DNA of 64,000 nucleotides, from NCBI GenBank assembly GCA_964023205.1, contig OZ026851.1, positions 18,359,528 to 18,423,527 of the forward strand, in the 5' to 3' direction. The translations under genes were made by a program, and so were the position numbers. Positions 1 to 10,983 of the stretch are shown piece after piece. This DNA comes from Lutraria lutraria (Eukaryota; Mollusca; Bivalvia; Venerida; Mactridae). Each line of letters begins with the position of its first letter. Position 1 is the stretch's first letter. The notes beneath the pieces were generated by a model. That model searched no databases and had not been told where the DNA came from. It saw nothing but the letters and a program-made list of their open reading frames with translations.

Positions 1-30
1 ACGCATGCGTAAGATTTTCGAATGTTTTAA

Positions 31-597
31 AGGGGCATGCCCTGGAACTGCTGTGTGTTGGGTTTTATACGCCAAAAATGCGTTTATCACTTGTAAAAAC
101 AATTATTACCGAAAAGTGAAAGAAGAATGTGCCTTCAAAAATGGCCCTATAATGCGCGCGCGGGTATTTATATGCCGGTTTAAATAAAAGGCTTACAGCC
201 TTTTATTGACGACAACGATATTTCCGATTCGTCTGAGAATTTAACTTAGCGTGCGCGCTGCCTTTCAAGCAGCAAATCAATGATATTTACCTATAAGTGA
301 TCGATAGATAAGCTTTATGTCGCAAACAATGAACATGACATGAGCAATACTTACCATTTTACAGTTTGTTGACATTTTTTCCGCTTTTGACAGATCCCGA
401 AAGGGTTGAGTTATGAAAATGACGAATATTTTCTAAGGCGTAATCGGCAGGTTTGGTAAATATTGAAATGTGTATTTTGAGTCAACTTGCGGGATATTTC
501 ATAAATATTTTTCAGGACTTTCATTAATTGATTTAGGCATTCAAATGATACAAATTTGATTTATATTCGAGACGCTTCAGTTCCAGGACATGCCCCT
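31..597. mobile_element. 567-bp MITE, family A, with TTAA flanks
   Basis: Terminal inverted repeats of about 20 bp begin AGGGGCATGCCCTGGAACTG at the left and run as the near-exact reverse complement at 578-597 (one mismatch, C/T). TTAA flanks both ends (27-30 and 598-601), the target duplication typical of piggyBac-type transposition. No transposase frame is present, so it would be non-autonomous. Confidence 0.7.
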
Positions 598-603
598 TTA
601 ATG

Positions 604-2146
604 ATTTGAAAATAAATATATTCTAATGAGTCTCGTCAAGGACATAGTGTTTGTTCACTCTCAACACTTCCAACATGTGATGAGGTTGAAGTAATGCGCG
701 TTACATTTGCAGAGTTCACACTACTGTCCGAGATTGGTTTATGCATAGAGGGTGGTTTTGGTGTTCTTTTGTGACTATCCTCAGGAGATATGCATTGATC
801 AGTATGGGTATTTCTCTGGGGTGCAATCAAGTAGAGAAGGAATTTTCACTTCTCAGTTCATCTAAATCAATACAAAACATGAAGATAGGTTCGGTATGCC
901 ACAGTATTTACAAAACCACACAATATGCTTCAAAAGATTAACATTGTCCTTCATTCCTAAGTGTAACCGCCCTTTCGTTAAATACATTAGCTGGTAAGTT
1001 AATTTTAAGTTCCATGAGTTCGTTCAGGACTGTTCCAAAGTGTTCATTGAATGGTACGCGGGAGTATGGTCCGTTTTGATAAATCCTTTCCTCAACAGAG
1101 CCACGTGAGAACAATGTTTATCATATTACTACAGCACACAGTACTAAACTACAGCACACAGTACTAAAATGAAGGGGATTATTTTGGGCGCAGCCATTTT
1201 TAAGACCTCAAGAACGCAGACGATATGCACAGAAGCTCCTGTATGGGACGAGTGGGTGGGGTACGATGTGCTTTTTTAAGCTACAAATTCTAGTCATTCA
1301 GATTGAATTTTATCCCTGTTTTAAGATGGATTCAATATTTATGAAGTTTCTACAATCCACAAGTTCCTTCAAGCCTAAATATTTAAGAAAAGTAAATTTT
1401 ATAAATAGCATATTTTCAAAGCTTCTGCCACCGCGCATGCGCACCTTTCGAGTTAACCAGTTGAAAACTGCGTCTTGCAAACGGATCTGAAGAAAGGGAC
1501 ACTGTGTTTCTGATGATTCAAGTCAATGAAACAGCGAATAGTCTGTTCCGAGGAGGCCAGTGTAAGAATACATGCACATAGCAGGAATCCAGGGTTGTAT
1601 TCCCTCGGGTCCAATAATAATTTTTGCATTATTATTATGCTACATTTGTATTTCCCCCCTTCCATAACAATTTCGATTTCAAACCACATGCGGAGACATT
1701 GCCTGTTCCTTCTGGCGGGGTAAGTTAGTACTGGTTAAAATAAAGTCTAGGAAAACTAGTTAATAACTGAAAAATCGTTGAAAAAATGGCGTTAAACCCA
1801 AAATAAATCAATCGTATTTCTTCAGAACAATATCGACTCTTGTTCCGAAAGGTGTATGAACTGTGTGTTTTTTTGGCTGTTGTAGATGATGACTTGTTAC
1901 AGAAACAAAATGTACTCGACATGTCACCATTAAAGGTAATAATAGCCAGTGTTTCAATATCGTACATCATGGTGCATGTATGCTGGTGACCACTTCGGGG
2001 TAGTACCCCTGGTGGCAATAATCAAATCGGAGAATTAGATTAAATTTTAATCATATCTGACGTCATTCGTGTAATAAGCCACACACTTCACAATGTCAAA
2101 AATACGTCACAACAGAACATTATAATGAAAAAATTATTTGAAGAAG
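604..2146. other. Non-coding stretch downstream of the receptor gene
   Basis: No convincing gene is seen. It contains a 20-bp perfect tandem duplication at 1128-1167 and a fragment of SINE family II at 1722-1762. Several short ORFs on both strands show no family signature. Confidence 0.5.
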
Positions 2147-2152
2147 TTTATT
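2147..2152 (-). promoter_or_regulatory. Possible polyadenylation hexamer of the receptor gene
   Basis: An AATAAA on the minus strand lies 18 nt after the receptor stop codon. Using it would give a very short 3' UTR, so a more distal site is also possible. Confidence 0.3.
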
Positions 2153-2170
2153 TTAGTCTTAGAAATAGAC

Positions 2171-2741
2171 TCATTCCTGCAAAGAATTATCTACACTGTC
2201 AACTTCTACGATTCTCTGAAAACGTTCAAAACTTGTGTCTTGTATCAATAACTCTTTAGTTTCCACTTCATCGCGACAGACTTTGTCGTAGGCTTTACCG
2301 TTCTTATCTACCTTAGGTCGATAGGTTTCTAACAATATGGACTCCTGCACAGTCATTTTTCTGTTCACGATTGGTAGTCCAGAAGAGCGTCTATGATAGA
2401 TGCATTGTAATGTACTCTCAGAATCTTTAGATATTTCATTAATGAGTCTTGAACTACAAGATGTGTTTTTACAGGAGCCATTTCCATTTGGAACATATGT
2501 TTGTGCCGAATTTGACGTCAATAACGTGGATTGACTTTGTCTATCTGCAGCGGACGTCTCATATTTCCCGATATGGCGACCCGTGTATTTACTATGACGT
2601 TTTAGAATTGGAACCAATTTTCCGGACGCTGCTTCGATATAAGCATGCTCCATTTGGTCCCTGGAATTTCTATGTTGACAATTCTTTTTAATTTTACACC
2701 GACATGAGCAATTATAGCAGAAGGCAAAACAAGGAATTCGT
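2171..2741 (-). CDS. CCAPR: CCAPR-like receptor terminal exon: cytoplasmic C-tail and stop
   Basis: This 571-nt exon completes Arg300 and encodes residues 301-489 and a TGA stop (2171-2173). It opens RIPCFAFCYNCSCRCK, with five cysteines in twelve residues directly after helix 8. That is the usual site of palmitoylation in GPCR tails (the function is inferred). The remaining roughly 170 residues are Ser/Thr-rich and hydrophilic, with many candidate phosphorylation sites, and show no recognisable domain. The tail is longer than the roughly 40-60 residues usual in vertebrate NPSR1. The acceptor TTTTTTCAG fits the phase-2 donor of the previous exon. An open frame continues upstream of the acceptor to a Met at 2770, but that part is intronic. 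Confidence 0.85.
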
Positions 2742-3018
2742 CTGAAAAAACAAACACGTGAAGTGTACATAAAACTTATTCATACGTATCACAAACGGTT
2801 GGAAATCAATTTTACATACAACTAGAACCTACATATCCTGCAGTTAAAATCTTATATGGTAACGATTTGTATCGGGTTTTATTTAACGTATTCCATTTGG
2901 GGTTGCTACAGTACCCAATTATCAGCCTAATGTTCATCCATTATTTTTTTCATGGTACAGTTAACATGTTAACATATTGACTAGTTAGAGTACGTGGTAT
3001 GTGTTTGTTAAGGTGTAC

Positions 3019-3545
3019 CATTACGGTGTACGTGTTTATAATAGTAAACCATTACGGTTTACGTGTTTATAATAGTAAACCATTACGTTGTACGTGTTTA
3101 TAATAGTAAACCATTACGTTGTACGTGTTTATAATAGTAAACCATTACGGTGTACGTGTTTATAATAGTAAGCCATTACGTTGTACGTGTTTATAATAGT
3201 AAGCCATTACGGTGTACGTGTTTATAATAGTAAACCATTACGGTGTACGTGTTTATAATAGTAAACCATTACATGGTACGTGTTTATAATAGTAAACCAA
3301 TACGGTGTACGTGTTTATAATAGTAAGCCATTACGGTGTACGTGTTTATAACAGTAAGCCATTACGGTGTACGTGTTTATAATAGTTAACCATTACGGTG
3401 TACGTGTTTATAATAGTAAACCATTACATGGTACGTGTTTATAATAGTAAACCAATACGGTGTACGTGTTTATAATAGTAAGCCATTACGGTGTACGTGT
3501 TTATAACAGTAAGCCATTACGGTGTACATGTTTATAATAGTAAAC
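3019..3545. repeat. 31-bp minisatellite, about 17 copies, in the last receptor intron
   Basis: The unit resembles CATTACGGTGTACGTGTTTA followed by TAATAGTAAAC. Copies differ by a few bases, and the array decays into degenerate units to about 3690. It lies in the intron between the TM6/7 exon and the C-tail exon. Confidence 0.9.
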
Positions 3546-3870
3546 CATTTACTTTGTACGTGATAGAATGGTATACCATTACATAGTACGTGGTCATATC
3601 GGAATTCCATTTCCAACTCCAATTCCATGGTTCGTGTTTGTTTCTGTACGCCAAAACCAACCATGGAACATGTTTGTATCAGTGTGCGCCGCGGCACTTA
3701 TGATCTCGCAAGTAGAACACCCCTAATAAGCATGCAGCTTTGTCTCAATTTGCTGTTCATGTATACAAATATTATATTGGTTGATTAAATGACATGCGTT
3801 CAGAATAAACAGTAGGGTAGCAAACAAGTAAGTAGAACAATCTGTAAACAAGCTCATAGATTGTACGTGT

Positions 3871-4514
3871 AACAAGAGGGCCACGATGGCCCTGTGTCGC
3901 TCACCTGAGAACAAAGACACTACAATTAATGGCCAGGTAATATAGATTTCATCTCGTATAACACAATTTGACATAGTTTTGATCAAAATCAACAATGAAG
4001 GTGCAATAATACCGTTAAACAAGCTAAAACGTAGGAAAGTTTTTATTCCACGGGCCCATAACTCTTGACGTTGTGGTCCGATTTCACCCATAACTGACAT
4101 TGTCCAAGATCTTTTGGTTATACTCATTAAATATGATTAGGAGCGGTGAGGAAATAAAGGCGCTAGAGTGTAAACGAACTCAAATATAGCAAATTTTCTT
4201 GAAGTTCTGTTCCCATTTCACCCATACTAGAACTTGTCCAAGATCTTTGGTTATACATATGTACTGAAAATATGATTAGGATTGGTGAATAAAGGAATGC
4301 GCTAGAGAGTAAACAAGCTCAATATAGCAAATTTTCAATTTTCTAGGGCACATAACTCTTGAAGTCCTTGTCCGTTATCGAACTAAGACAGGACATTGCG
4401 GCCATAAACATTGTGACCACGTTTGATTGAGATTGGTTAAGAGCTGTGGATGCTAGAGTTGAGTGTAAACAAACTAATTGTGGACGGACACCGGACATTC
4501 ATCGATCGTAAAAA
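3871..4514 (+). mobile_element. Tandem-core element copy A, 3'-truncated
   Basis: It begins AACAAGAGGGCCACGATGG with the 5' hairpin AGGGCCACGATGGCCCT and the following GCTCACCTGAG. It holds a shortened core (CATAACTCTTGA units) and ends at CCGGACATTCATCGATC, just before the 3' hairpin that complete copies have. It stops about 50 bp short of the TM6/7 receptor exon. Confidence 0.75.
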
Positions 4515-4562
4515 GACTGATATGGTGCACATTTTTTAGACAATGATTATTGTTTATATTAC

Positions 4563-4746
4563 CTTAGACCATTAAATATCCTGGTTCCGAACAAACCATA
4601 TATGATAGGATTTGCCGCAGAATTGAGAGGAGCCAAACTTTGTATCAAGGCAGTAATAGCATAATGTGTCATAGATTTCGTTGAGGTGTCAGTGTACACG
4701 TCCATCAAGTTAAACACAAAATAGGGGCACCATGAGAGAACAAATA
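4563..4746 (-). CDS. CCAPR: CCAPR-like receptor exon: TM6, third extracellular loop, TM7
   Basis: This 184-nt exon encodes the end of residue 239 through residue 299 and two bases of 300. TM6 carries SWCPYFVF (the toggle-switch Trp is residue 244, followed by Cys-Pro). The loop MDVYTDTSTKSMTH leads into TM7 with QSLAPLNSAANP and NPIIY at 284-288. QSLAPLNSAANP is essentially a signature of CCAP receptors. It ends FGTRIFNGL at the start of helix 8. The acceptor is GTTTTCAG and the donor is AG/GTAATA (phase 2). Transposable elements sit close on both sides (3871-4514 and 4830-5014) but do not enter the exon. Confidence 0.92.
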
Positions 4747-4829
4747 CTGAAAACAAAACATTTAATAGTAATGAATGAACTAGTCGACAATTCTTCATCT
4801 CTGAAAGTTCTAAAGCTAAAGTTACTGGC

Positions 4830-5014
4830 ACACCTGTGAACAAAGGCCACCCTTGGAAAATAAAATACAGAATATGACCTCTATTGAAATGTGACCTTTA
4901 CTGGAGGGTCATTTTGTTCTTAATATAATCAATGAAGGTTTTTAAAAGAACGGCATTTGTTTAACATGGGTGGCCTATATTCGGAGGTGGCCCGCTAACG
5001 CAGGTTTGACTGTA
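4830..5014 (+). mobile_element. MITE family C copy 1 (TIR ACAGTCAAACCTGTG)
   Basis: A roughly 185-bp module runs from CACACCTGTGAACAAAGGCC to CGCAGGTTTGACTGTAT. It matches the modules at 25671, 37290, 39405, 42830 and 49205 in the same orientation. It starts 84 bp upstream of the TM6/7 exon acceptor. Confidence 0.65.
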
Positions 5015-5120
5015 TATCTAAATAAGAGAACATAATTACAGTTATGGCGGTTTAATATATAAAATATGGTATCACTATGGAAACAATACTGGTTCCTTTT
5101 TATTAGAGAATAATTTTAAC

Positions 5121-5190
5121 GCCACCGCTGTGTTACAGTAGTTAGTGCGTTGAACTTGAAACCTGACGATTTGGGTTCGAACCGCGGCAG
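5121..5190 (+). repeat. tRNA-like SINE head fragment
   Basis: An A-box-like TTACAGTAGTTAGTGCG and a B box GGGTTCGAACC are spaced as in a tRNA-derived promoter. The acceptor stem does not pair, so this is not a functional tRNA gene. Confidence 0.45.
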
Positions 5191-5829
5191 ATCATATACT
5201 TCTATTAAAATTTGATAACAATATTGATTTTCCTCCATATGTGCAGAATTTGCTGTCTCCCAATGGAAGTGGAAGTTAATACTTAGTTATATTACAGTCC
5301 AGGAAACATGTCAGATGAACCGCCTTCCCTGTATTTTACTGAAATATTGTTGAAAATACATTATACTTTACTGTCCTTTTATTATTTTATGTTTTCGACT
5401 GATGAAAACTCTGGAACTCAACATGAGTATATCGCTCCTGTCGTTGGATCTATTTTGACACCATTATTTCATTCATTCATTACAAATAAACCATTTTACA
5501 TCAATGTGTTTTGTACATTCTGTCTGAGACAGTTTTATGATTATCATTTCTGCCATCACGATATAAACAGCGTAAAGTTAGATGAAAGTTAGACATGCTT
5601 TTGGTTCATCTACAAATATTATTGGTTCCTAGTATGTACTTGTATGGTAATAAACGGACTGCTGAGACATTGAGCTTCAAAACATTTCTGGTAAGATTTA
5701 TTGGTGATAACATCTCACAATAAGCATTCTATACCATTACGTATTATATAATTTTCTATTCCATTCTATAAAAGCCCCTCACTCGATTTACTGAACAAAA
5801 GATGCCACATGTCTGGACATAAAACTCAC

Positions 5830-5922
5830 CACAAACAATAATTAGAGTCATTTTCAATGTCCTTATTTTTGCCTGAGGAATGATTCCCTTGTTTTTGTTA
5901 CGTGTCGTTGTTGTCTGGTGTC
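5830..5922 (-). CDS. CCAPR: CCAPR-like receptor exon: end of third intracellular loop, start of TM6
   Basis: This 93-nt exon encodes the end of residue 208 through residue 238 plus one base of 239. It is basic and threonine-rich (HQTTTTRNKNK), followed by GIIPQAKIRTLKMTLIIVC. The stretch GIIPQAKIRTLKMT matches GIIPRAKVKTVKMT of Drosophila CCAPR almost residue for residue. This was decisive for assigning the family. The acceptor is ATTTTCAG and the donor is GTG/GTGAGT. Translation beyond the donor loses homology at once. Confidence 0.9.
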
Positions 5923-6189
5923 CTGAAAATAAGAAACGTGAAATGTTTACCTGTTCAATAAACATTAGCATACATTCTTAATACCGATAACTTATGTACA
6001 TTTAACAGAATATTATACAGTGTATGACTGTATAATGTAATATTCTCTCAGAACAATGATAAGTATGATTGATGAAGATCACATTATATTCCTGTACAAT
6101 ATACACATCACCGAACAAACATAAATGTTCAAGTCATGTACATTATAAACTGTCCAAAGTGAGAGATGTTCTTTTTCATCATCAGAGAT

Positions 6190-6700
6190 CCACATCTTCT
6201 GCCCCAAATACATCATCTACACCAACTGCATCTTCTACATTGAATACACCAAATACATCATCTACACCAACTGCATCTTCTACATTGAATAAACCAAATA
6301 CATTATCTACACCAACTGCATCTTCTACATTGAATACACCAACTGCATCTTCTACATTGCCTACACCAACTTCATCATCTACTACAACTACACTAACTGC
6401 ATATCCTACATTGCCTACACCAATTATATCATCTACACCAACTGCATCTTCTACATTGCCTACACCAACTATATCATCTACACCAACTACATCTCCTGCA
6501 TTGTCTACATCAACTATATCATCTACACCAACTACATCTCCTGCATTGTCTACATCAACTATATCATCTACACCAACTACATCTCCTGCATTGTCTACAT
6601 CAACTATATCAACTACACCAACTACATCATCTAAATCAAACACATCATCCACTTCAAATACATCATCTGTACTGAACACATCAATAAGGACCAAATACAT
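6190..6700. repeat. 45-bp variable repeat, open in frames on both strands
   Basis: Units of 45 bp (for example ACACCAACTACATCTCCTGC and on to ATATCATCT) are built from 9-bp ACACCAACT-like subunits. Because the period is divisible by three and lacks stops, one plus frame reads as a Ser/Thr/Pro-rich chain (STPTASSTLNTP) and one minus frame as a Val/Asp-rich chain. No signal peptide, intron signal or flanking domain supports either as a protein. Confidence 0.8.
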
Positions 6701-6883
6701 CATCTACATCATATATATCCTCTACATCATCTATACTAGTATCAAATACATTTCTACATATCAAACACACCATCTGTATGTTATTGTTGCACTGTAATAC
6801 ATTTATAACAAGACGCTGCATTCAATAGACGCATATGCCTCCGGTGGCATGTTGTCAAGAAATAGCCCATTTGAACAAAGGAC

Positions 6884-7206
6884 AAAGTGAGGTTGGTTGA
6901 TATGGTGGATTGAGAATGGTCATAGGCGACAACTGTATAAGTATTCAAGTGTTCTAGTAAGTGTTGTTGATGCTAGAAGAAACGGTCAAATCTACTTGAC
7001 CTCATACAGAATCATTCTAAGTCCAAATTAAGTCACTTGAGGTAAAAGTGAGGTTGGCTGATATGGGTGGATTGAGAATAGTCGTAGGCAACAACAGTAC
7101 AAGAATTAAAGGCGTTGGTTCTAGACGAAACGGTAAAATCTACTAAACCTCGTATGGACGGACGGACGGGCCGGACAATCGCCATATGCACCGAATTAAC
7201 AGATGC
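6884..7206 (+). repeat. Two tandem units of about 160 bp
   Basis: AAGTGAGGTTGG followed by CTGATATGG-like sequence and GATTGAGAATAGTCGTAGGC recurs at 6884 and 7046. The second unit runs into GGACGGACGGACGG, a tail seen in tandem-core elements. It directly precedes element copy B. Confidence 0.55.
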
Positions 7207-7216
7207 CGGGTCATAA

Positions 7217-8084
7217 AACAAGAGGGCCACATTGGCCCTTTATCGCTCACCTGAGAACCAAGGCCAATAATCAATGACCAGGTAATATAGTTTCCATCTG
7301 GTAAAATTCATTTTTACGTAGATTTTGAGATCAAAACCAACAATGAAGGTATAATACTGTTAAACAAGCTAAAACGTAGCAAATTTTCTAATCCAAGGGT
7401 CCATAACTCTTGAAGTTGCGGTCCGATTCCACCAATAACTTAACATGTCCAAAAAACCATAAGGTCATACACATTCATTGTAAATATGATTAGGATCGGT
7501 GAATAAATGAAGGCGCTAGAGTGTAAACAAGCTAAAATATAGCAAATTTGCTAAGTCAAGGGCCCATAACTCTTGAAGATGTAGTCCAATTCAGCCCATA
7601 ATCGAACTTGTTCGAGATCTTTTGGTTATACTCATTTACTGAAAATATTATTAGGATCGGTGTATAAATGAAGGCGCTAGTTTGTAAACAAGCTAAAATA
7701 TAGCAAATTTTCAAATTCAAGGGCCCATAACTCTTGAAGTTTGGGTCCGATTCCTTCCATAATCAAACTTGTCCAAGATATTATGGTTATACACATTTAC
7801 TGAAAATATTTTTAGGATCGGTGAAAAAATGTAGGTGCTAGAGTGTAAACAAACTCAAATATAGTAAATTTTCTAAGTCAAAGGCACATAACTCTTGAAG
7901 TTATTATCAGATTTTGCCCATAATCGAACTTAGCCGAGACATTGTGGCCATATACATTGTGAGCAAGTTTAATCAAGATTCGTAAAGAGTTGCAGTTGCT
8001 AGAGTGTAAACAAACTAATTGTGGACGGACGCCGGACATTCACCGATCCTAAAAGCTCACCTGATGAATCAGGTGAGCTAAAAA
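7217..8084 (+). mobile_element. Tandem-core element copy B, complete
   Basis: The 5' end AACAAGAGGGCCACATTGG leads into GCTCACCTGAG. There are then about four core units of roughly 175 bp (each with CATAACTCTTGAAG and GATTAGGATCGGTG), a GGACGGACGCCGGAC tail and a 3' palindrome AGCTCACCTGAT-GA-ATCAGGTGAGCT (8054-8079) ending CTAAAA. No ORF for a transposition protein is present. Its structure resembles pearl elements of bivalves and other Helentron-associated non-autonomous elements; that assignment is inference. Confidence 0.8.
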
Positions 8085-8865
8085 GTAGGCCGTGTTGACA
8101 TAAGAATAGACTTAATTCATACGAAGAATCATACAATTGACATTCACAGGTCAATCAATTTTACAATAACCAATTTTGTTATCTATGTTGAGAATGTTAA
8201 CAGAAGCATGCATGCACAAATAAGAAATCATATCAAACGTAATGTCATGTTAAAAATGTTCGAGATAGATTTTCTAATATCTAAGCACTACATAATTTTT
8301 TCAAATAAAAAGCTAGAGTCAGTATATTGAACACAAATGTAAAATAAAATATCAATTTTTTTAAATGAAATTTAGTGTTAACTTAAAGGCAACAGATATC
8401 ATGATATTTGACGTGAACGTACGATATCTCAGAAGACAGTTAGCTTGTCCCATGAGGACTGGTTATACTGGCATTTAAGAGGTTAAAGTTTTTACAGATC
8501 AAAAAGACATCAAGTGCATACAATAGTTAGAAAACTTCAATAATAAATTAATTACCAGTACTATGTCTCCTAAGATGATTCAACGATGCGTGTCTACAGC
8601 AAAATATATCATTGTACGAGGATGCTGGAAAAGACAGAAAAAGTCCTGCTTACAGAAGATACACAAGGTAAGATTTACTTTGTCAGCTTAAAGAATCACT
8701 AAGTTGTAATGTGGTGGTGATATCTAATGAATGCTATTGAAACAAAAATAGTGATAACTATTTAAAACATTATTAAAGTTTGCTAAGTAAATCATTAGGC
8801 TCATTGGACTCAAGGTAACAATGTTACTAGAGAAATCAAGGCAAACAGTAGACAATACAGAACAA

Positions 8866-10064
8866 CAACAAGAGGGCCATGGTGGCTCTATATCGCTCAC
8901 ATGACAATCACTGTTCACTCATTAAAACTTTGTTTTGAACCTGTGACCTAGTTTTTAACTCCAGATGACCCATGTTAGAACTTGTCCTACATATAAATAA
9001 GACAAACTTTGATGAAGATCCAATCAAAACCATGAAAACAACAGCATAGACAAGGTTTTCCTAAGATTTGACCTCGTGACCTAGTTTTTGACCCCAGATG
9101 ACCTATGTTCGAATTCGTCTTCCATATCATTAAGACAAACATTCTGACAAGGTTTGGTGAATATACAATCAAAATTTGACATCTACAGTATTAATAAGGT
9201 TTTTCTAAGATTTGACCTCGTACCCTAGATGAGCCATATTTTAACTTATCCTTAATATCATTGAGACGAACAATAAATGCAATGCAATTTAACCGTGCAA
9301 TTTAGAGCTTTTACAAGATTTTTATCTAAGATTTGATCTGGTGACCCAGTTTTTGACCCTGGCTGACCCATATTCAAGCTTGATCCACATATCATTGAGG
9401 CAAACATTTTGACAAGGTTTGCTGAAGATCTAATCAAAACTGTGACATCTACAGTGTTAACAAAGTTTTCCTAAGATTTGACCTGATGACCTAGTTATTG
9501 ACCCCAGATGACCCATATTTGACAAATTTTGGTGAAGATCCAATTATAACTGTGAAGTCTACAGTGTTAACATGGTTTTTCATAAGATTTGACCTAGCGA
9601 CCTAGTTTTTGACCCAAGATGACCCATGTTCAAACTCGTCCAAGATATCATAAGGATTTCATGATCATCCAATCAAAACAGTGACTTCTAGAGTGTTCAC
9701 AAGGTTTCAAGCAATTTGCCCTAGTGACCTAGTTTTCACCGGATATGACCCATTATCAAACTTGACCTAGATATTATTGATATAAACATTCTGACAAAGT
9801 TTCATGAAGATCCAATCAAAACAGTGATTTCTAAAGTGTTCACAAGGTTTTCCCTTATTTGGCTCTGGTGACCTAGTTTTCAGCCAAAATGGCCCAATAT
9901 CGAACTCGTCCGAGATTTTGTCAATATTTATGCTAAAATTGAGCTAAAAATGTGGCCCCTAGTGTGTTCACAACAAAAAGTTTGACGACGCACGCACGTA
10001 CGACGCCGGACGGAGACTGATCCTAAAAGCTCACCCTGTCATTTTGTGACATGTGAGCTAAAAA
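8866..10064 (+). mobile_element. Tandem-core element copy C, different core sequence
   Basis: It has the same 5' start (AACAAGAGGGCCATGGTGG) and the same 3' design (AAAAGCTCACCCTG to GTGAGCTAAAA) as copy B. The core is unrelated: repeated units of about 130 bp with GACCTAGTTTTTGACCCCAG, ACATTCTGACAAGGTTT and GATCCAATCAAAAC. Confidence 0.75.
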
Positions 10065-10983
10065 CGAAGAAGTGTTTGACGCAAGTTACTAATTTCAAGT
10101 GGAATAGAGTTTTGACTACAATGAGTAAGTTCTCATGTGTACCTACATGTCCTATCCCTCATCTTCTGCCATACCACGTGGTGTATGAGTCAGAGGCAGA
10201 GGAACAAATCACCTTTGACGTAATATGTTCATGAATGCAAGATTCGGAGCTAAGCGCATTACTTTGAAATATCAAAATCGGATGCTGTATGGTTACAGGT
10301 ACGAATATTCAAGAAAATCAGAGAATTCTAAGAATAAGGAAACATCACAAACTAGGATAGAATTCGAAGTTGTAATAAAGAAAGCCGACAAACAGTTACA
10401 AGAAGAACAGGCAAAAGAACTAACTTTTATTTGTTTTTGATAGTTTTATTAAAATGCAAACATAAGCACATGCACATATCCATATTATAATATCAATGGA
10501 TGATGAACAAATCATACGCAAATGATAACACAACAGTCACAACAGAAACCACAATGATGTCAAAACAACAACGGTAACAGAACACCAATGGTAACTAAAT
10601 CAACAACAATAAAAACAACGATCCTAAGAAAAAGACGGTACACAAATGTGATCGAAGCACATAATCATTTGTATTAAGTTTGCAGCAGTATGTTACTTAC
10701 AAATATGTAGATAATATTTATGACATGATATATCCAAGCAGTTTGCTAGACAAAACTTATCACATACAGAACATATGACTTTTGTGATCACCATGTACAT
10801 TTTAGTATAAGTAATAAATCAAGTTGTTGTGATATACAATAACCAGTCAACAAAAACTGCTATAAATCTTATCTATCCCGTAAAAGTATCAAATAAACAC
10901 GGACATTATTCAGAAACTATTATTATGTCAGCTTACAACAATTGCAAGTACTCCTAAAGATAAATTATATCCTGATAACTCAC
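10065..10983. other. Intronic stretch, no confident feature
   Basis: Two overlapping plus-strand ORFs (10046-10234 and 10225-10440) give charged peptides with no family signature. The rest is AT-rich, with ACAACA-rich simple sequence near 10530-10620. Confidence 0.4.

Noticed and set aside
1128..1167. 20-bp perfect tandem duplication
   Set aside because: Only two copies; noted within the surrounding entry but not worth a separate finding.
3723..4127. 134-aa minus-strand ORF
   Set aside because: It overlaps tandem-core element copy A for most of its length and has no family signature, so it is a by-product of the repeat.
6069..6797. 242-aa Ser/Thr/Pro-rich plus ORF that could be read as a mucin
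   Set aside because: It is the translation of the 45-bp minisatellite; the start has no signal peptide and the end is AT-driven low-complexity sequence.
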